Shown piece by piece: positions 26,706-35,235 of a stretch of DNA of 64,000 bases. The stretch is from NCBI GenBank assembly GCA_000299115.1, contig CP003801.1, positions 682,001-746,000 of the forward strand. Direction: 5' to 3'. Position 1 is the first letter of the stretch, and each line of letters starts with the position of its first letter. The position numbers and the translations under genes are program-made. The DNA comes from an alpha proteobacterium HIMB59. Its GTDB lineage: Bacteria > Pseudomonadota > Alphaproteobacteria > HIMB59. The notes beneath the pieces were generated by a model. That model searched no databases and was not told where the DNA came from. It worked only from the letters and a program-made list of their open reading frames with translations.

Positions 26706-29292
26706 ATTTGACCGCTTCTTCTAATTCAACGGAGACAATTTGAGAGACACCTTCCTCTGGCATGGTAACACCATAGAGCCTATCAACTCTGGACATAGTC
26801 ATTCTATTATGAGTGATAATAATAAATTTGGTTTGAACTTTTTCTGATATCTCCTCAACCATACTACAAAAGCGGTCAACATTATTATCATCTAAAGGTG
26901 CATCAACCTCATCCAATATGCAAAAGGGTGATGGATTAGCTATAAAAACAGCAAATAATAAAGAAATTGCAGTTAATGCCTGTTCGCCACCAGAAAGAAG
27001 GGTAATATTTTGCATTTTTTTACCTGGTGGACTTGCGAAAATTTCTAAACCTGAATTTAAGGGATCTTCATCATTTTGAATTAGTTTTAAATACGCTTTG
27101 CCACCACCAAATAGTTTAGTAAATAGCCTTTCAAAATTTTCATTAACTATTTGGAAAGCATCACGCAATCTTGAAACACCCTCTTTATTTATTTTATTAA
27201 TTGCATCATGAAGTTTTTCTATAGACTCTTGTATTTCATTTTTATCTTTGATCGTATCATTGACTTTCTCTCTAAGTTTTGTGTACTCATCTTCTGCCAA
27301 TAAATTTACAGCACCTATTCTTTCTCTTTCAGTAACCAATCTTATTACTCTTTTTTCAGCTGTTTCTAAGTCTTCATCCTTCTTTAGTTTGTCAATTTCA
27401 TTTTCTAAATTTAGCAAATCAACATTAATTTTTTCACGACAAGAAAGAATGAGCTGTTGAAGATTATTATTAAAGTTTGATATCTCAGACTCTTTCCTAA
27501 TGAGATCCTCTTTAACAACAGAAAAGTTTTGTTCTTTATTTCTCAAATCTTTCGATAGCTGTTCTAATAAGTTTTCTTTTTCTTGTAACTCATTATCAAA
27601 TAATCTCTTTTCTTCAGTTAAATCTTTAATTTTGTTTAATAAAAATTGTCTTTTACTGTCAATATCACCAGGATTATTTTGAGAAATATCAAGTTCCTCT
27701 TTAGCAGTCTTGATCCTGTCATTTAAATCATTAATTTTTTGAATAGTTATTTCACTTATTCTTTCCCATTCTAAAATTTGTTTTTTTAAATCATTAAGCC
27801 TTTTTTCTTTTAATTCTGACAAAATAGAGGAAATATTTGCTTCATAAGAACTAGAGACAAATAGGCCATCCCATCGCCAAAGGTTACCTTCCTTGTCGAC
27901 AATTGCCTGACCTGGTTTTAAATTTTTATGAAATTCATAACCTTGTGATGATTCCTCAATAACAGCAACATTATTTAGCTTATTGGCGATCCTATCTGGG
28001 GCTTTGATAAGTTCCGAAGCTACTTTACAAGGAAAGTTGAAGGAACTGCTAACTTCTTCGACTATATTTTCTGACCAATAAAAAACCTCATCTTTATCAA
28101 GAGAAGCCAATAACTCTTTACCAAAGATCGCGGCTACTGAATTTTCATACTCTTTTTCAAAAGAGATATTATTTAAAAGACTTCTGTCAGATTGGCCTAT
28201 GGTTTTTTCAGGATTGCTCTCAAAATCTTTGGAACTAATATCATTAATCTCATTTCTTATTTCTTGAATTTTTATCTGAGTATCATTGTTTTGTTTATTC
28301 TCGACTTCAAGATCCTGCTGCAATTGTTTAACCCGATGCTCAAGATTAGTTTTATGTTCTTCAAAACGTAATTCTTCTTGTTTAAGGTTTTCAACTGTCA
28401 TATTTAGTCTATCCAATTCACTATTAAGTGAATATGATTTCTCTCGCATCGGAGGGATTTTGACTTTTAAATCCTCAAATGCTTGATCCTGCGAAGATAC
28501 ATCTCCTTGAAAATCAGCTAATTTTATTTTTATTTCATTTTTTTCATCTTCTAGTTTTTGAAGAATGGTTTGAATTTGATTTCTTTTAACATAAAAAACT
28601 GAAGCCTCCGCATTTTTAATAAGTGTTGAAATGTTTCTAAACCGCTCAGCTTCTTTGGATTGCTTTTTTAAAATAGCAAGTTGTTCTTCATAAGTTGTAA
28701 TAACATCTTCAACACGAAGAAGATTGTTTGTGGCAGCTTTTAAACGAAGTTCAGAATCATGCCTTCTAGATTGGAGTCCTAATATTCCGGCCGCTTCCTC
28801 TAAAACCATTTTTCTATCTTCTGGTTTTGCTTGAGTAATAGCGCCAATTCTACCTTGGCTAACTATTGATGTTGATCTAGCAGAAGTAGATGCATCAGCA
28901 AAAAGTAACTGAATATCTTTTAGTCTAACTTCTTTGCCATTAATATAGGAGTTTGTTCCTTCTCCTCTCCAAATCTTTCGCGCTATTTCTAATGATTTAG
29001 ATTCAAACTTATTTTCTAAATCTGTTCCATCAATATTAACAAAAAGACCAACTTCAGCTAAATTCCATGAAGGTCTATTGTCAGTCCCATTGAATATGAG
29101 ATCATCTATTTCTTTCCCTCGTAATTGTTTCGCAGATACTTCGCCAAGACCAAAACGAATTGCCTCGACAATATTAGATTTCCCACAGCCGTTTGGGCCT
29201 ACGATACCTGTCAGACCAGATTTGATTTCAAATTCAGTTGGTTCAACAAAAGATTTAAAACCTTTGATTGATAATTTATCTAGGGATAACAA
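26695..29292 (-). CDS. smc: Chromosome segregation ATPase SMC (short-arm form)
   Basis: SMC dimers with ScpA/ScpB compact and separate chromosomes. The 865-residue protein has Walker A GPNGCGKSN at residues 32-40, the signature LLSGGEQAL near 765-773 and Walker B CILDEVDAPL near 791-800. A globular hinge lies at roughly residues 360-490, flanked by coiled coils. Typical bacterial SMC is about 1,150-1,200 residues; here each arm is only about 165-200 residues, roughly half the usual length, while both ATPase halves are complete. The start is a TTG at 29292. It sits downstream of dciA and dsbA and upstream of atpI. ScpA/B are not visible here. Confidence 0.93.
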   Translation of the reverse strand: MLSLDKLSIKGFKSFVEPTEFEIKSGLTGIVGPNGCGKSNIVEAIRFGLGEVSAKQLRGKEIDDLIFNGTDNRPSWNLAEVGLFVNIDGTDLENKFESKSLEIARKIWRGEGTNSYINGKEVRLKDIQLLFADASTSARSTSIVSQGRIGAITQAKPEDRKMVLEEAAGILGLQSRRHDSELRLKAATNNLLRVEDVITTYEEQLAILKKQSKEAERFRNISTLIKNAEASVFYVKRNQIQTILQKLEDEKNEIKIKLADFQGDVSSQDQAFEDLKVKIPPMREKSYSLNSELDRLNMTVENLKQEELRFEEHKTNLEHRVKQLQQDLEVENKQNNDTQIKIQEIRNEINDISSKDFESNPEKTIGQSDRSLLNNISFEKEYENSVAAIFGKELLASLDKDEVFYWSENIVEEVSSSFNFPCKVASELIKAPDRIANKLNNVAVIEESSQGYEFHKNLKPGQAIVDKEGNLWRWDGLFVSSSYEANISSILSELKEKRLNDLKKQILEWERISEITIQKINDLNDRIKTAKEELDISQNNPGDIDSKRQFLLNKIKDLTEEKRLFDNELQEKENLLEQLSKDLRNKEQNFSVVKEDLIRKESEISNFNNNLQQLILSCREKINVDLLNLENEIDKLKKDEDLETAEKRVIRLVTERERIGAVNLLAEDEYTKLREKVNDTIKDKNEIQESIEKLHDAINKINKEGVSRLRDAFQIVNENFERLFTKLFGGGKAYLKLIQNDEDPLNSGLEIFASPPGKKMQNITLLSGGEQALTAISLLFAVFIANPSPFCILDEVDAPLDDNNVDRFCSMVEEISEKVQTKFIIITHNRMTMSRVDRLYGVTMPEEGVSQIVSVELEEAVKYAE

Positions 29293-29293
29293 A

Positions 29294-29911
29294 TTATTTA
29301 TTTTTTAGTTTCTTTTTTATCGCTTTAATAAATTCAGAAGCAGGGCGGTTGCCCTGAAATTTTTCACCATCTATTAAAAAAGTTGGTGTGCTTTCAACTC
29401 CAAAGTTGCTTTGTGCTGCCACTTGTAAGGATAGAAGATTATTTTGCAAACCTTCATCTTTTAGACATGATTGTAATTGTTCATCTTCTAATCCTAACTG
29501 TAATCCATAGTTATTCAAAAGTTCAATAATTTCTTCACCCGTCTCAGATTTAGTCCATACATCATAATTTTCATAAACAGAGTCAGTATAAGAGGGTCGG
29601 ATTTCAGAATTACAATTTGCAATTATAGAAGCATAAAAAGCAGCTTGGTTAAGAGGGTAGTCAACAATGTAGTAGTTAATATTTTTATAAATATCACTCT
29701 CTTTAATTTCTTTTAATGTTTCGTTATGAAATGCTGCGCAATGGGAGCAGCTAAAAGAAGAAAATTCAATTACGTCTACAGTCTGATCAGCATCTGATTT
29801 TACTAAAGGAGTTATTTCATTATCAGCTAAAAACTGTTGATATTCATATTCTTTAGCTTGTGAAAAACTAGTGATAATTAAAAAGAAAGGTATGAAAATG
29901 AGTTTAAGCAT
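29294..29911 (-). CDS. DsbA-family periplasmic thiol oxidoreductase
   Basis: A periplasmic thioredoxin-fold protein that probably introduces or shuffles disulfides. The ATG at 29911 gives a 205-residue protein with a signal peptide (MLKLIFIPFFLIITS, cleaved after about SFSQA). The active site CSHC is within FSSFSCSHCAAFH near residue 50, and the cis-Pro loop STPTFLIDG is near residue 175. An upstream TTG at 29920 adds three residues and is less likely. It overlaps the dciA stop and precedes smc by one base; the dciA-dsbA-smc order recurs in alphaproteobacteria. DsbA versus DsbC/G-like function cannot be settled here. Confidence 0.88.
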   Translation of the reverse strand: MLKLIFIPFFLIITSFSQAKEYEYQQFLADNEITPLVKSDADQTVDVIEFSSFSCSHCAAFHNETLKEIKESDIYKNINYYIVDYPLNQAAFYASIIANCNSEIRPSYTDSVYENYDVWTKSETGEEIIELLNNYGLQLGLEDEQLQSCLKDEGLQNNLLSLQVAAQSNFGVESTPTFLIDGEKFQGNRPASEFIKAIKKKLKNK

Positions 29912-30356
29912 CACTATCAATTCTTTTTTTTATGTTAATAAAAATTTCTCTCACTTTTTCATCTTTTATATCATTAAAAGTTTGATTATTAACATCTTTT
30001 AATTGCAATTCCTTATCTGTTTTGTCGCTAAATTTATCATCATTAAAGTTTTCAATGAGATCATGAAAAAAAAGGATTTTATTAACTTTTTGACCAAGAA
30101 GTTCCTCACATTTTAATTTAATAATTTCCATCTGTGTATGTAATTCAAAGGATATACTGGAATCGATAGAAAATTCAAAATTCAGTAAGCTATCTTTTCC
30201 TAACATAGTAATTTTTTTGATTTTAACTTTGCTGTGATTCTCTCCAAATATTTTTTCCCAATTCTTTATAAGAAGGGTATTTATCTTTAATTTTTTTTTA
30301 TTTACTTTGTTTATTAAATGAAAAGCAACATCATTCAACTTAGCAATCTTCTTCAT
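29904..30356 (-). CDS. dciA: DUF721/DciA-family protein
   Basis: DciA-type DUF721 proteins are the ancestral loaders of the replicative helicase DnaB in most bacteria. The 150-residue product has a divergent but recognisable DUF721 core: LLIKNWEKIFGENHSKVKI near residues 27-45, matching the family W-x2-(I/V)-(V/F)-G pattern, then a beta-rich segment and the helix LKCEELLGQKVNKILF near 86-101. The C-terminal third is acidic and probably disordered. Its start region overlaps the divergent mutY start by 39 bases. Confidence rests on the domain pattern plus the mutY-dciA-dsbA-smc neighbourhood. Confidence 0.78.
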   Translation of the reverse strand: MKKIAKLNDVAFHLINKVNKKKLKINTLLIKNWEKIFGENHSKVKIKKITMLGKDSLLNFEFSIDSSISFELHTQMEIIKLKCEELLGQKVNKILFFHDLIENFNDDKFSDKTDKELQLKDVNNQTFNDIKDEKVREIFINIKKRIDSDA

Positions 30357-31319
30357 GATAATCAGTTTTATGAAACTATCTTATCTTGGTTTAAACAAAA
30401 TCAAAGAAACTTGTATTGGAGAGATAATAGAAAGATATATTTAACTTATCTGACTGAAGTTATGCTTCAGCAAACGACAGTTTCAACTGTTCAAAACAAG
30501 CTCCCATCCATTTTAAAAGAATTTCCAGATTTTAAGTCATTTAAGTTTAAAAAGACTGATGATTTTCTCAAATGTTGGTCAGGACTTGGATACTATAATA
30601 GAGCAATTAATTTTTATAAATCAGCATCAATCATTAATAAAAATTTTAATGGAATTCTACCCAAGGATAAAAATGAATTATTGAATTTACCAGGAATAGG
30701 GGAGTATACAGCTAATGCTATAATAGCTATTGGATATAATAAACGAGCTTTTCCAGTAGATGTGAACATTAAGAGATTAATTTCAAGATTGATTAAGGAA
30801 AACCTTACTGATCAGCAAGTATCAGAAATCCTGGATAGGATCACTTTCAAGAAAAGAAATTTTAGAAAATTTGCAGAGTCCATGATGGATTATAGCTCAT
30901 CAATTTGTAAAAAAAATTCCCCCCAATGCGAAGAATGCATATTTCAAAGTTATTGTAAGTCTGCTTTTACAGATTTTAAACCAAAGAAAAAAAATGAATT
31001 TTTATCTAAAAATATTAATTTTTATCTGATTAAAGCTAAAAATAAAATTTGTTTTATTAAAAATCCTAAATTCCAATTTTATAAGAATTTTAAGCACTTG
31101 CCTTCTAGTTTAGATATTGACTTATTAAATAAATATAAAAAAGATCAAAAAATTTTGAAGTTTAGCTTTCAATATTCAATTACGAATTACAGATTTAAAA
31201 TAAATGTATTCGAAATTTTATCTAAAGAATTTAATGATATTCCTGATACTGAATGGATTAAAAAAAGTGAGGTTAGTAAAATTCCTATTCCTACTTTATT
31301 TAAAAAAATCCTAAATTAA
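30318..31319 (+). CDS. mutY: A/G-specific adenine DNA glycosylase
   Basis: MutY removes adenine mispaired with 8-oxoguanine. The 333-residue protein has TEVMLQQTTVSTV near residues 50-62, the helix-hairpin-helix and catalytic region LPGIGEYTANAIIAIGY near 124-140 with PVDVNIKRL near 147, and a complete 4Fe-4S cluster loop with Cys spacing 6-2-5 (C-KKNSPQ-C-EE-C-IFQSY-C). The C-terminal NUDIX-like domain is divergent. The ATG at 30318 is the only standard start before the conserved core, and lies inside dciA. The stop interlocks with the ccrM stop in TTAA. Confidence 0.95.
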   Translation: MKSNIIQLSNLLHDNQFYETILSWFKQNQRNLYWRDNRKIYLTYLTEVMLQQTTVSTVQNKLPSILKEFPDFKSFKFKKTDDFLKCWSGLGYYNRAINFYKSASIINKNFNGILPKDKNELLNLPGIGEYTANAIIAIGYNKRAFPVDVNIKRLISRLIKENLTDQQVSEILDRITFKKRNFRKFAESMMDYSSSICKKNSPQCEECIFQSYCKSAFTDFKPKKKNEFLSKNINFYLIKAKNKICFIKNPKFQFYKNFKHLPSSLDIDLLNKYKKDQKILKFSFQYSITNYRFKINVFEILSKEFNDIPDTEWIKKSEVSKIPIPTLFKKILN

Positions 31320-32380
31320 TTTCTGATTTTTTTTCTAATTTCATTTATTGAAACTAGTTTTTTCTTAGAGTCTTCGTAATGCCAATAATCCCATCCATTA
31401 AATGTTGAAGTATTATTTATTTTAGCAGCTATTTTATGAATAGAACCCCTGTCACTTCCAAAAGTTAAACTTCCATCTGGTAGGATTTTAGCTTTGCAAC
31501 TTTTATTTTTATTATAAAGACTGGATCCTGGCTCTAAGTAACCAGAATTTATTAATGTGCCAAAAGGAATTTTCTTTTGAGGTTTATCTTTGTCGCTAAT
31601 TTCAACTAACTCTTCATGCAGAGGTTGAATTGATTTCAATCTTTTATTAGCCAGTTTTTGATAATCTTTATCTTGCTCAAACCCTATAAAATTTCTACCT
31701 AGAAATTTAGCAGCTGCACAAAAACTCGCTGTACCTGCAAAAGGTTCAAGTAGCAAGTCCCCTTTTACAGAAGATTGTAAAATAACTTTTTTCATCAAAG
31801 CAAGAGGCTTTTGGGTTGGGTGAGCTGTTTGATTTTCTTGATTTTTTAATCTTTCTTTACCTGAACAAATTGGAAAATTCCAAATACTTCTCTCTTGTTT
31901 ATCTTCATTACTTGTTTTTAAAGTATGATAATTAAATTGATATTTAGCCTTAGGGTTTTTAGAGCACCATATAAGTGTCTCATGTGCATTTGTTAAGCGA
32001 GTAGCTCTAAAATTGGGAAGTGGGTTTGATTTTTCCCAAATTACATCATTTAAAATCCAAAAATTTAAATCTTGTAGAATTTTTCCAATTCTAAAAATAT
32101 TATGATACGAGCCTATTACCCATAAGCCCCCATCATCTTTTAATACTCTTTTACACTCGCTCAAATATTCTTTTGAGAACTGGTCATAAGAATTAAAATT
32201 ATCAAATTTATCCCATTCTTGATCTACTCCCTTGACTACTGAATGATTTGGTCTTGTTAGCTCTTTATTCAGTTGAAGGTTATAAGGAGGGTCTAAGAAA
32301 ATTAAATCTATCGATTTGTTTGGTATTTTTGGAAAATTCTTTAAACAATCTCCTAAATGAATTTTATTTATTGAAATCAC
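31316..32380 (-). CDS. ccrM: CcrM-type adenine-N6 DNA methyltransferase (GANTC)
   Basis: CcrM methylates the adenine in GANTC and in alphaproteobacteria couples gene expression to replication. The 354-residue protein is a beta-class enzyme: IHLGDCL near residue 7, the catalytic FLDPPYNLQL near residues 29-38, and the SAM motif LLEPFAGTASFCAAAK near 215-230. The C-terminal extension with LEPGSSLY, DGSLTFGSDRGSIHKIAA and FNGWDYWH is diagnostic of CcrM rather than a restriction-linked enzyme; no restriction gene is nearby. The start is GTG at 32380. Three GANTC sites lie just upstream. It follows rnhB on the same strand. Confidence 0.94.
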   Translation of the reverse strand: MISINKIHLGDCLKNFPKIPNKSIDLIFLDPPYNLQLNKELTRPNHSVVKGVDQEWDKFDNFNSYDQFSKEYLSECKRVLKDDGGLWVIGSYHNIFRIGKILQDLNFWILNDVIWEKSNPLPNFRATRLTNAHETLIWCSKNPKAKYQFNYHTLKTSNEDKQERSIWNFPICSGKERLKNQENQTAHPTQKPLALMKKVILQSSVKGDLLLEPFAGTASFCAAAKFLGRNFIGFEQDKDYQKLANKRLKSIQPLHEELVEISDKDKPQKKIPFGTLINSGYLEPGSSLYNKNKSCKAKILPDGSLTFGSDRGSIHKIAAKINNTSTFNGWDYWHYEDSKKKLVSINEIRKKIRN

Positions 32381-32385
32381 AATTT

Positions 32386-32429
32386 GAATCTTATTTTTTT
32401 AATGGATTCAAGGATAGTAGTTGCGATTC
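32386..32429 (-). promoter_or_regulatory. Cluster of three GANTC sites upstream of ccrM
   Basis: GAATC at 32386-32390, GATTC at 32405-32409 and GATTC at 32425-32429 are all GANTC, the CcrM target, spaced 19 and 20 bp apart in the 62-base rnhB-ccrM gap. In Caulobacter, methylation of GANTC sites in the ccrM promoter region affects its own transcription; by analogy this could be an autoregulatory leader. A DnaA-box-like TTATCAACA (minus strand, 32434-32442) lies next to it, but that is weak evidence. Confidence 0.5.
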
Positions 32430-32442
32430 ACCCTGTTGATAA

Positions 32443-33045
32443 CTACGTAGATAACTTAGTAATAAGCTTACTTATCGGTTGATAAGTTTTTCTATGAAAT
32501 TTACTTACACCTATGCTTGTAATGGCATCAAGGTGATTTTTGGTTCCATAACCTGCATTTTTATCCCATCCATAGAAATTCTCTTTTAAATGTAATTTTT
32601 TTAAAATCTTATCTCGATAAACTTTGGCAATTATGGATGCGGCAGACACTTGTTTAATTTTCAAATCAGCTTTGACTAATGTTTCTGCTTTTAAGTGTAT
32701 AAGTTCCTTCGGTAAAAATTTACCATCAATAATTATTTGATCAGATATTTTTGATATTCCTAAAGCGGCCTTAGCCATTGATTCCAAAATAGCTGTATGA
32801 ATATTTTTTTGCTCAATTTCCTTTTTTTTTACTATCACTATTTTATAAGAAAAATTTAATGATTTATTGGAATTAAAAAAATCATAGATCACTTCTCTTT
32901 TTTTTTGGGAAATTTTTTTAGAGTCAATTACTTCAAAAGGTAAAGTTTGAAAAAACTGATCATCAGCACGGAAGGCACAAACAACCGCACTCCCAACTAA
33001 AGAACCTCTTCCAACTTCGTCAATCCCAACGATATAATCACTCAT
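32443..33045 (-). CDS. rnhB: Ribonuclease HII
   Basis: RNase HII excises single ribonucleotides and RNA from RNA-DNA duplexes. The 200-residue protein (ATG at 33045; a TTG at 33048 is also in frame) has the N-terminal signature VGIDEVGRGSLVGSAV near residues 5-20, with the catalytic Asp-Glu pair, IIDGK near 110 and DLKIKQVSAASIIAKVYRD near 128-146 with further acidic residues. With rnhA also in the window, both bacterial RNase H types are present. It overlaps moaB by 8 bases upstream and ccrM follows; rnhB-ccrM adjacency is common in alphaproteobacteria. Confidence 0.95.
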   Translation of the reverse strand: MSDYIVGIDEVGRGSLVGSAVVCAFRADDQFFQTLPFEVIDSKKISQKKREVIYDFFNSNKSLNFSYKIVIVKKKEIEQKNIHTAILESMAKAALGISKISDQIIIDGKFLPKELIHLKAETLVKADLKIKQVSAASIIAKVYRDKILKKLHLKENFYGWDKNAGYGTKNHLDAITSIGVSKFHRKTYQPISKLITKLST

Positions 33046-33559
33046 CAAGTCTTGGGATTAATTCAATAAAATTACAAGGTTTGTGTCTGATATCTAGTTG
33101 ATAAAATAGGATATCATTCCAAGCATCTTTGACTGCTGAAACTGAGCCTGGAAGACAAAAAACATATTTTTTATTCACCAAAAATGCAGAAGCCAAAGAT
33201 TGAATAGTTGAAGTACCAATTTTCTGATAGCTCAGTTGTCTGAATAGTTCTCCAAAACCTGGTATTTCGATTTCTGCAATACTTTTGACACTATGAACTG
33301 TATTGTCTCGTCCAGTTAAACCAGTTCCTCCTGTAGTGATTATTACGTCAATATTTTTATTAATTGATTTTTCACTAATAGTTTTGATTATTCCATCAGG
33401 ATCATCATTGATTATTTCATAATCTTCACATTTATGATTTTTTTCTTTAATAGCTTTTACTAAATATGCGCCAGATTTATCAGTATCCTTATTTCTTGTA
33501 TCTGAGATAGTTATCACAGATATGTTTATTTGCTTAAAAGGGATGCTCTCATTAATCAT
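33038..33559 (-). CDS. moaB: Molybdenum cofactor biosynthesis protein MoaB/MogA family
   Basis: This family adenylylates molybdopterin before molybdenum insertion. The 173-residue protein has VITISDTRNKDTDKSG near residues 15-30, the TTGGTGLTGRDNT loop near residues 75-87, and FCLPGSVSAVKDAW near 133-146, all typical of the MoaB/MogA fold. Its length fits MoaB. With moaD and moaE at 55-56 kb, it indicates molybdopterin synthesis. It overlaps slt upstream by 8 bases and rnhB downstream. Confidence 0.88.
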   Translation of the reverse strand: MINESIPFKQINISVITISDTRNKDTDKSGAYLVKAIKEKNHKCEDYEIINDDPDGIIKTISEKSINKNIDVIITTGGTGLTGRDNTVHSVKSIAEIEIPGFGELFRQLSYQKIGTSTIQSLASAFLVNKKYVFCLPGSVSAVKDAWNDILFYQLDIRHKPCNFIELIPRLDE

Positions 33560-35234
33560 TTTTAATAATTATGGTATTTGACTCAATTAATTCATCTGCA
33601 TAATTAAATGAATTATGATTAATTAATTCATAAATCACAAGGTTTGTTAAAACGCGTTCAACAAAAATCCTTGTTTCACGAGATGGTATTGACTCAATTA
33701 AGAGAAAACTATCATTATTAAAATTAGTTTTTTTCATCCATTTAGATAAATTACCAGGTCCTGCGTTATAAGAAATGAGTGCTTTTAAAAGATCGCCCTC
33801 GATGTAACCAATTTCTAGTAAGCTTTCGATATATTTTGTTCCTGTTTCAACATTAATTTTGGGGTCAAATAATATTCTCGGGTTTGACTTAAAATTATGA
33901 TCTTTATTCACCATTCTTGCAGTGGAGGGAAGTATTTGCATTAATCCATAAGCGCTTTTACCACTTTTTGCAAAAGCACTAAATTGAGACTCTTGTCTAA
34001 TCATGCTCAAAGCGATTGTGGGATCTATATTATTAAAGTTAAAATTTTCTATCCATTTTGGTGTCGGGTACAGGAATTGTATTGGGGCCTTATCCTCGAA
34101 CAAGTATTTTGCCGTTTTGATCTGCATGGAGCTTAAGTCATTTTTAATAGCAAAACCCAAGATCACTTTCTTAAAACGATCATTAGATCTTCCTTGAAGT
34201 CGATTTAATTCTAATTCAGCAACTGGAAGTTCACCAATTTCTATTAAAGCCTGAATTCTTCTCCCAAAATCAGTGTTCAAAAAAGAACCAAGATCTTTTT
34301 TCATTTCGATATCATCAAATACATTGTCCTTAATTGGTTTATCTAAAATACGACAAGAAAGAATTGAATAAATATTAAAACTTGGTTCACAAGCAGTATT
34401 TAATGCATCTAATGAAGCTTGAAAGGTAATATTATCATTTGCATCTTTAGTAGAAGACAAGAAAGACCAATAGGCCCCAGCATTACTTAGCCACTTACTG
34501 TTTGTAATTTTAGATAAAATCAAAAATTGTCTTGATGCAGTTTGAAAATCTCCTTTACGATAAAAAGCTAAACCTTTGATCCAGAGTCCTTCCGAATAAG
34601 GCTCATTAATAAAAGAGGAATCATTAAGAACATTAATTGCTTTATCATCCAAATTTGCCAAATAATACCCATTGGCTATTTTTGATAATAAAAATGATTT
34701 TTCTTTGTCATTAAAATATTTTTCATGATGGGAAAGGTATTCTAGAGCCCCAGTTGGCCAGCCTCTACCAACTCTAGATCGTACGGTATTGTAAATACTT
34801 ACTTTTTTGGAATAATTCTTGGAAGTAAATATTTTTCTTAAATTGCTAATTTTCTTTGGAGTTTCGCTATCTTTTAAAAATATTTCATTTAATTCTGGAT
34901 AAATATTTTTTTTTGGATTTTTAGCACCTGAAGGTTTTCGTTTAACTCCTAATTTATAAATTCTTTTTGCTTCATATTGATCATTATACTTATCAAGCCA
35001 ATCCCTTAACTCTAAAAAGCTTGATCTGTGTTTAGTTGGATGAAGTAATTTTAAAGCTTGGACATGCCCCATTAATATTTGGTCTTCTAATTGAGCTATA
35101 CTCTCATCACCTTTTTTAAAATCACCATTTCTATAATCATTAAAAATAGTTTGATAAAGTTGAACATCTTTAGATGAAAGAGCATATGACTGATGAATAA
35201 AAAAAGTTAAAAGCAGGGTTAAGATTATTTTCAT
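33552..35234 (-). CDS. slt: Soluble lytic murein transglycosylase
   Basis: A periplasmic enzyme cleaving peptidoglycan glycan strands to 1,6-anhydromuropeptides. I chose the ATG at 35234, giving 560 residues that begin with the signal peptide MKIILTLLLTFFIHQSYALS; an ATG at 35282 would bury that signal. The long N-terminal region is helical (the superhelical U-domain), and the C-terminal SLT domain has SMIRQESQFSAFAKSGKSA with catalytic Glu near residue 413, then YGLMQILPSTA and SYNAGPGN. Length is slightly below E. coli Slt70. It follows the UDG-like gene by one base. Confidence 0.92.
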   Translation of the reverse strand: MKIILTLLLTFFIHQSYALSSKDVQLYQTIFNDYRNGDFKKGDESIAQLEDQILMGHVQALKLLHPTKHRSSFLELRDWLDKYNDQYEAKRIYKLGVKRKPSGAKNPKKNIYPELNEIFLKDSETPKKISNLRKIFTSKNYSKKVSIYNTVRSRVGRGWPTGALEYLSHHEKYFNDKEKSFLLSKIANGYYLANLDDKAINVLNDSSFINEPYSEGLWIKGLAFYRKGDFQTASRQFLILSKITNSKWLSNAGAYWSFLSSTKDANDNITFQASLDALNTACEPSFNIYSILSCRILDKPIKDNVFDDIEMKKDLGSFLNTDFGRRIQALIEIGELPVAELELNRLQGRSNDRFKKVILGFAIKNDLSSMQIKTAKYLFEDKAPIQFLYPTPKWIENFNFNNIDPTIALSMIRQESQFSAFAKSGKSAYGLMQILPSTARMVNKDHNFKSNPRILFDPKINVETGTKYIESLLEIGYIEGDLLKALISYNAGPGNLSKWMKKTNFNNDSFLLIESIPSRETRIFVERVLTNLVIYELINHNSFNYADELIESNTIIIKND

Positions 35235-35235
35235 T

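Noticed and set aside
31316-32380. ccrM considered as part of a restriction-modification system
   Set aside because: No endonuclease gene is adjacent, and the C-terminal extension is that of the solitary cell-cycle methyltransferase.
32471-32486. Perfect hairpin CTTATC-GGTT-GATAAG followed by T-run, looking like a terminator
   Set aside because: It lies within the 3' coding part of rnhB on the minus strand, and no plus-strand gene ends before it, so it has no transcript to terminate.
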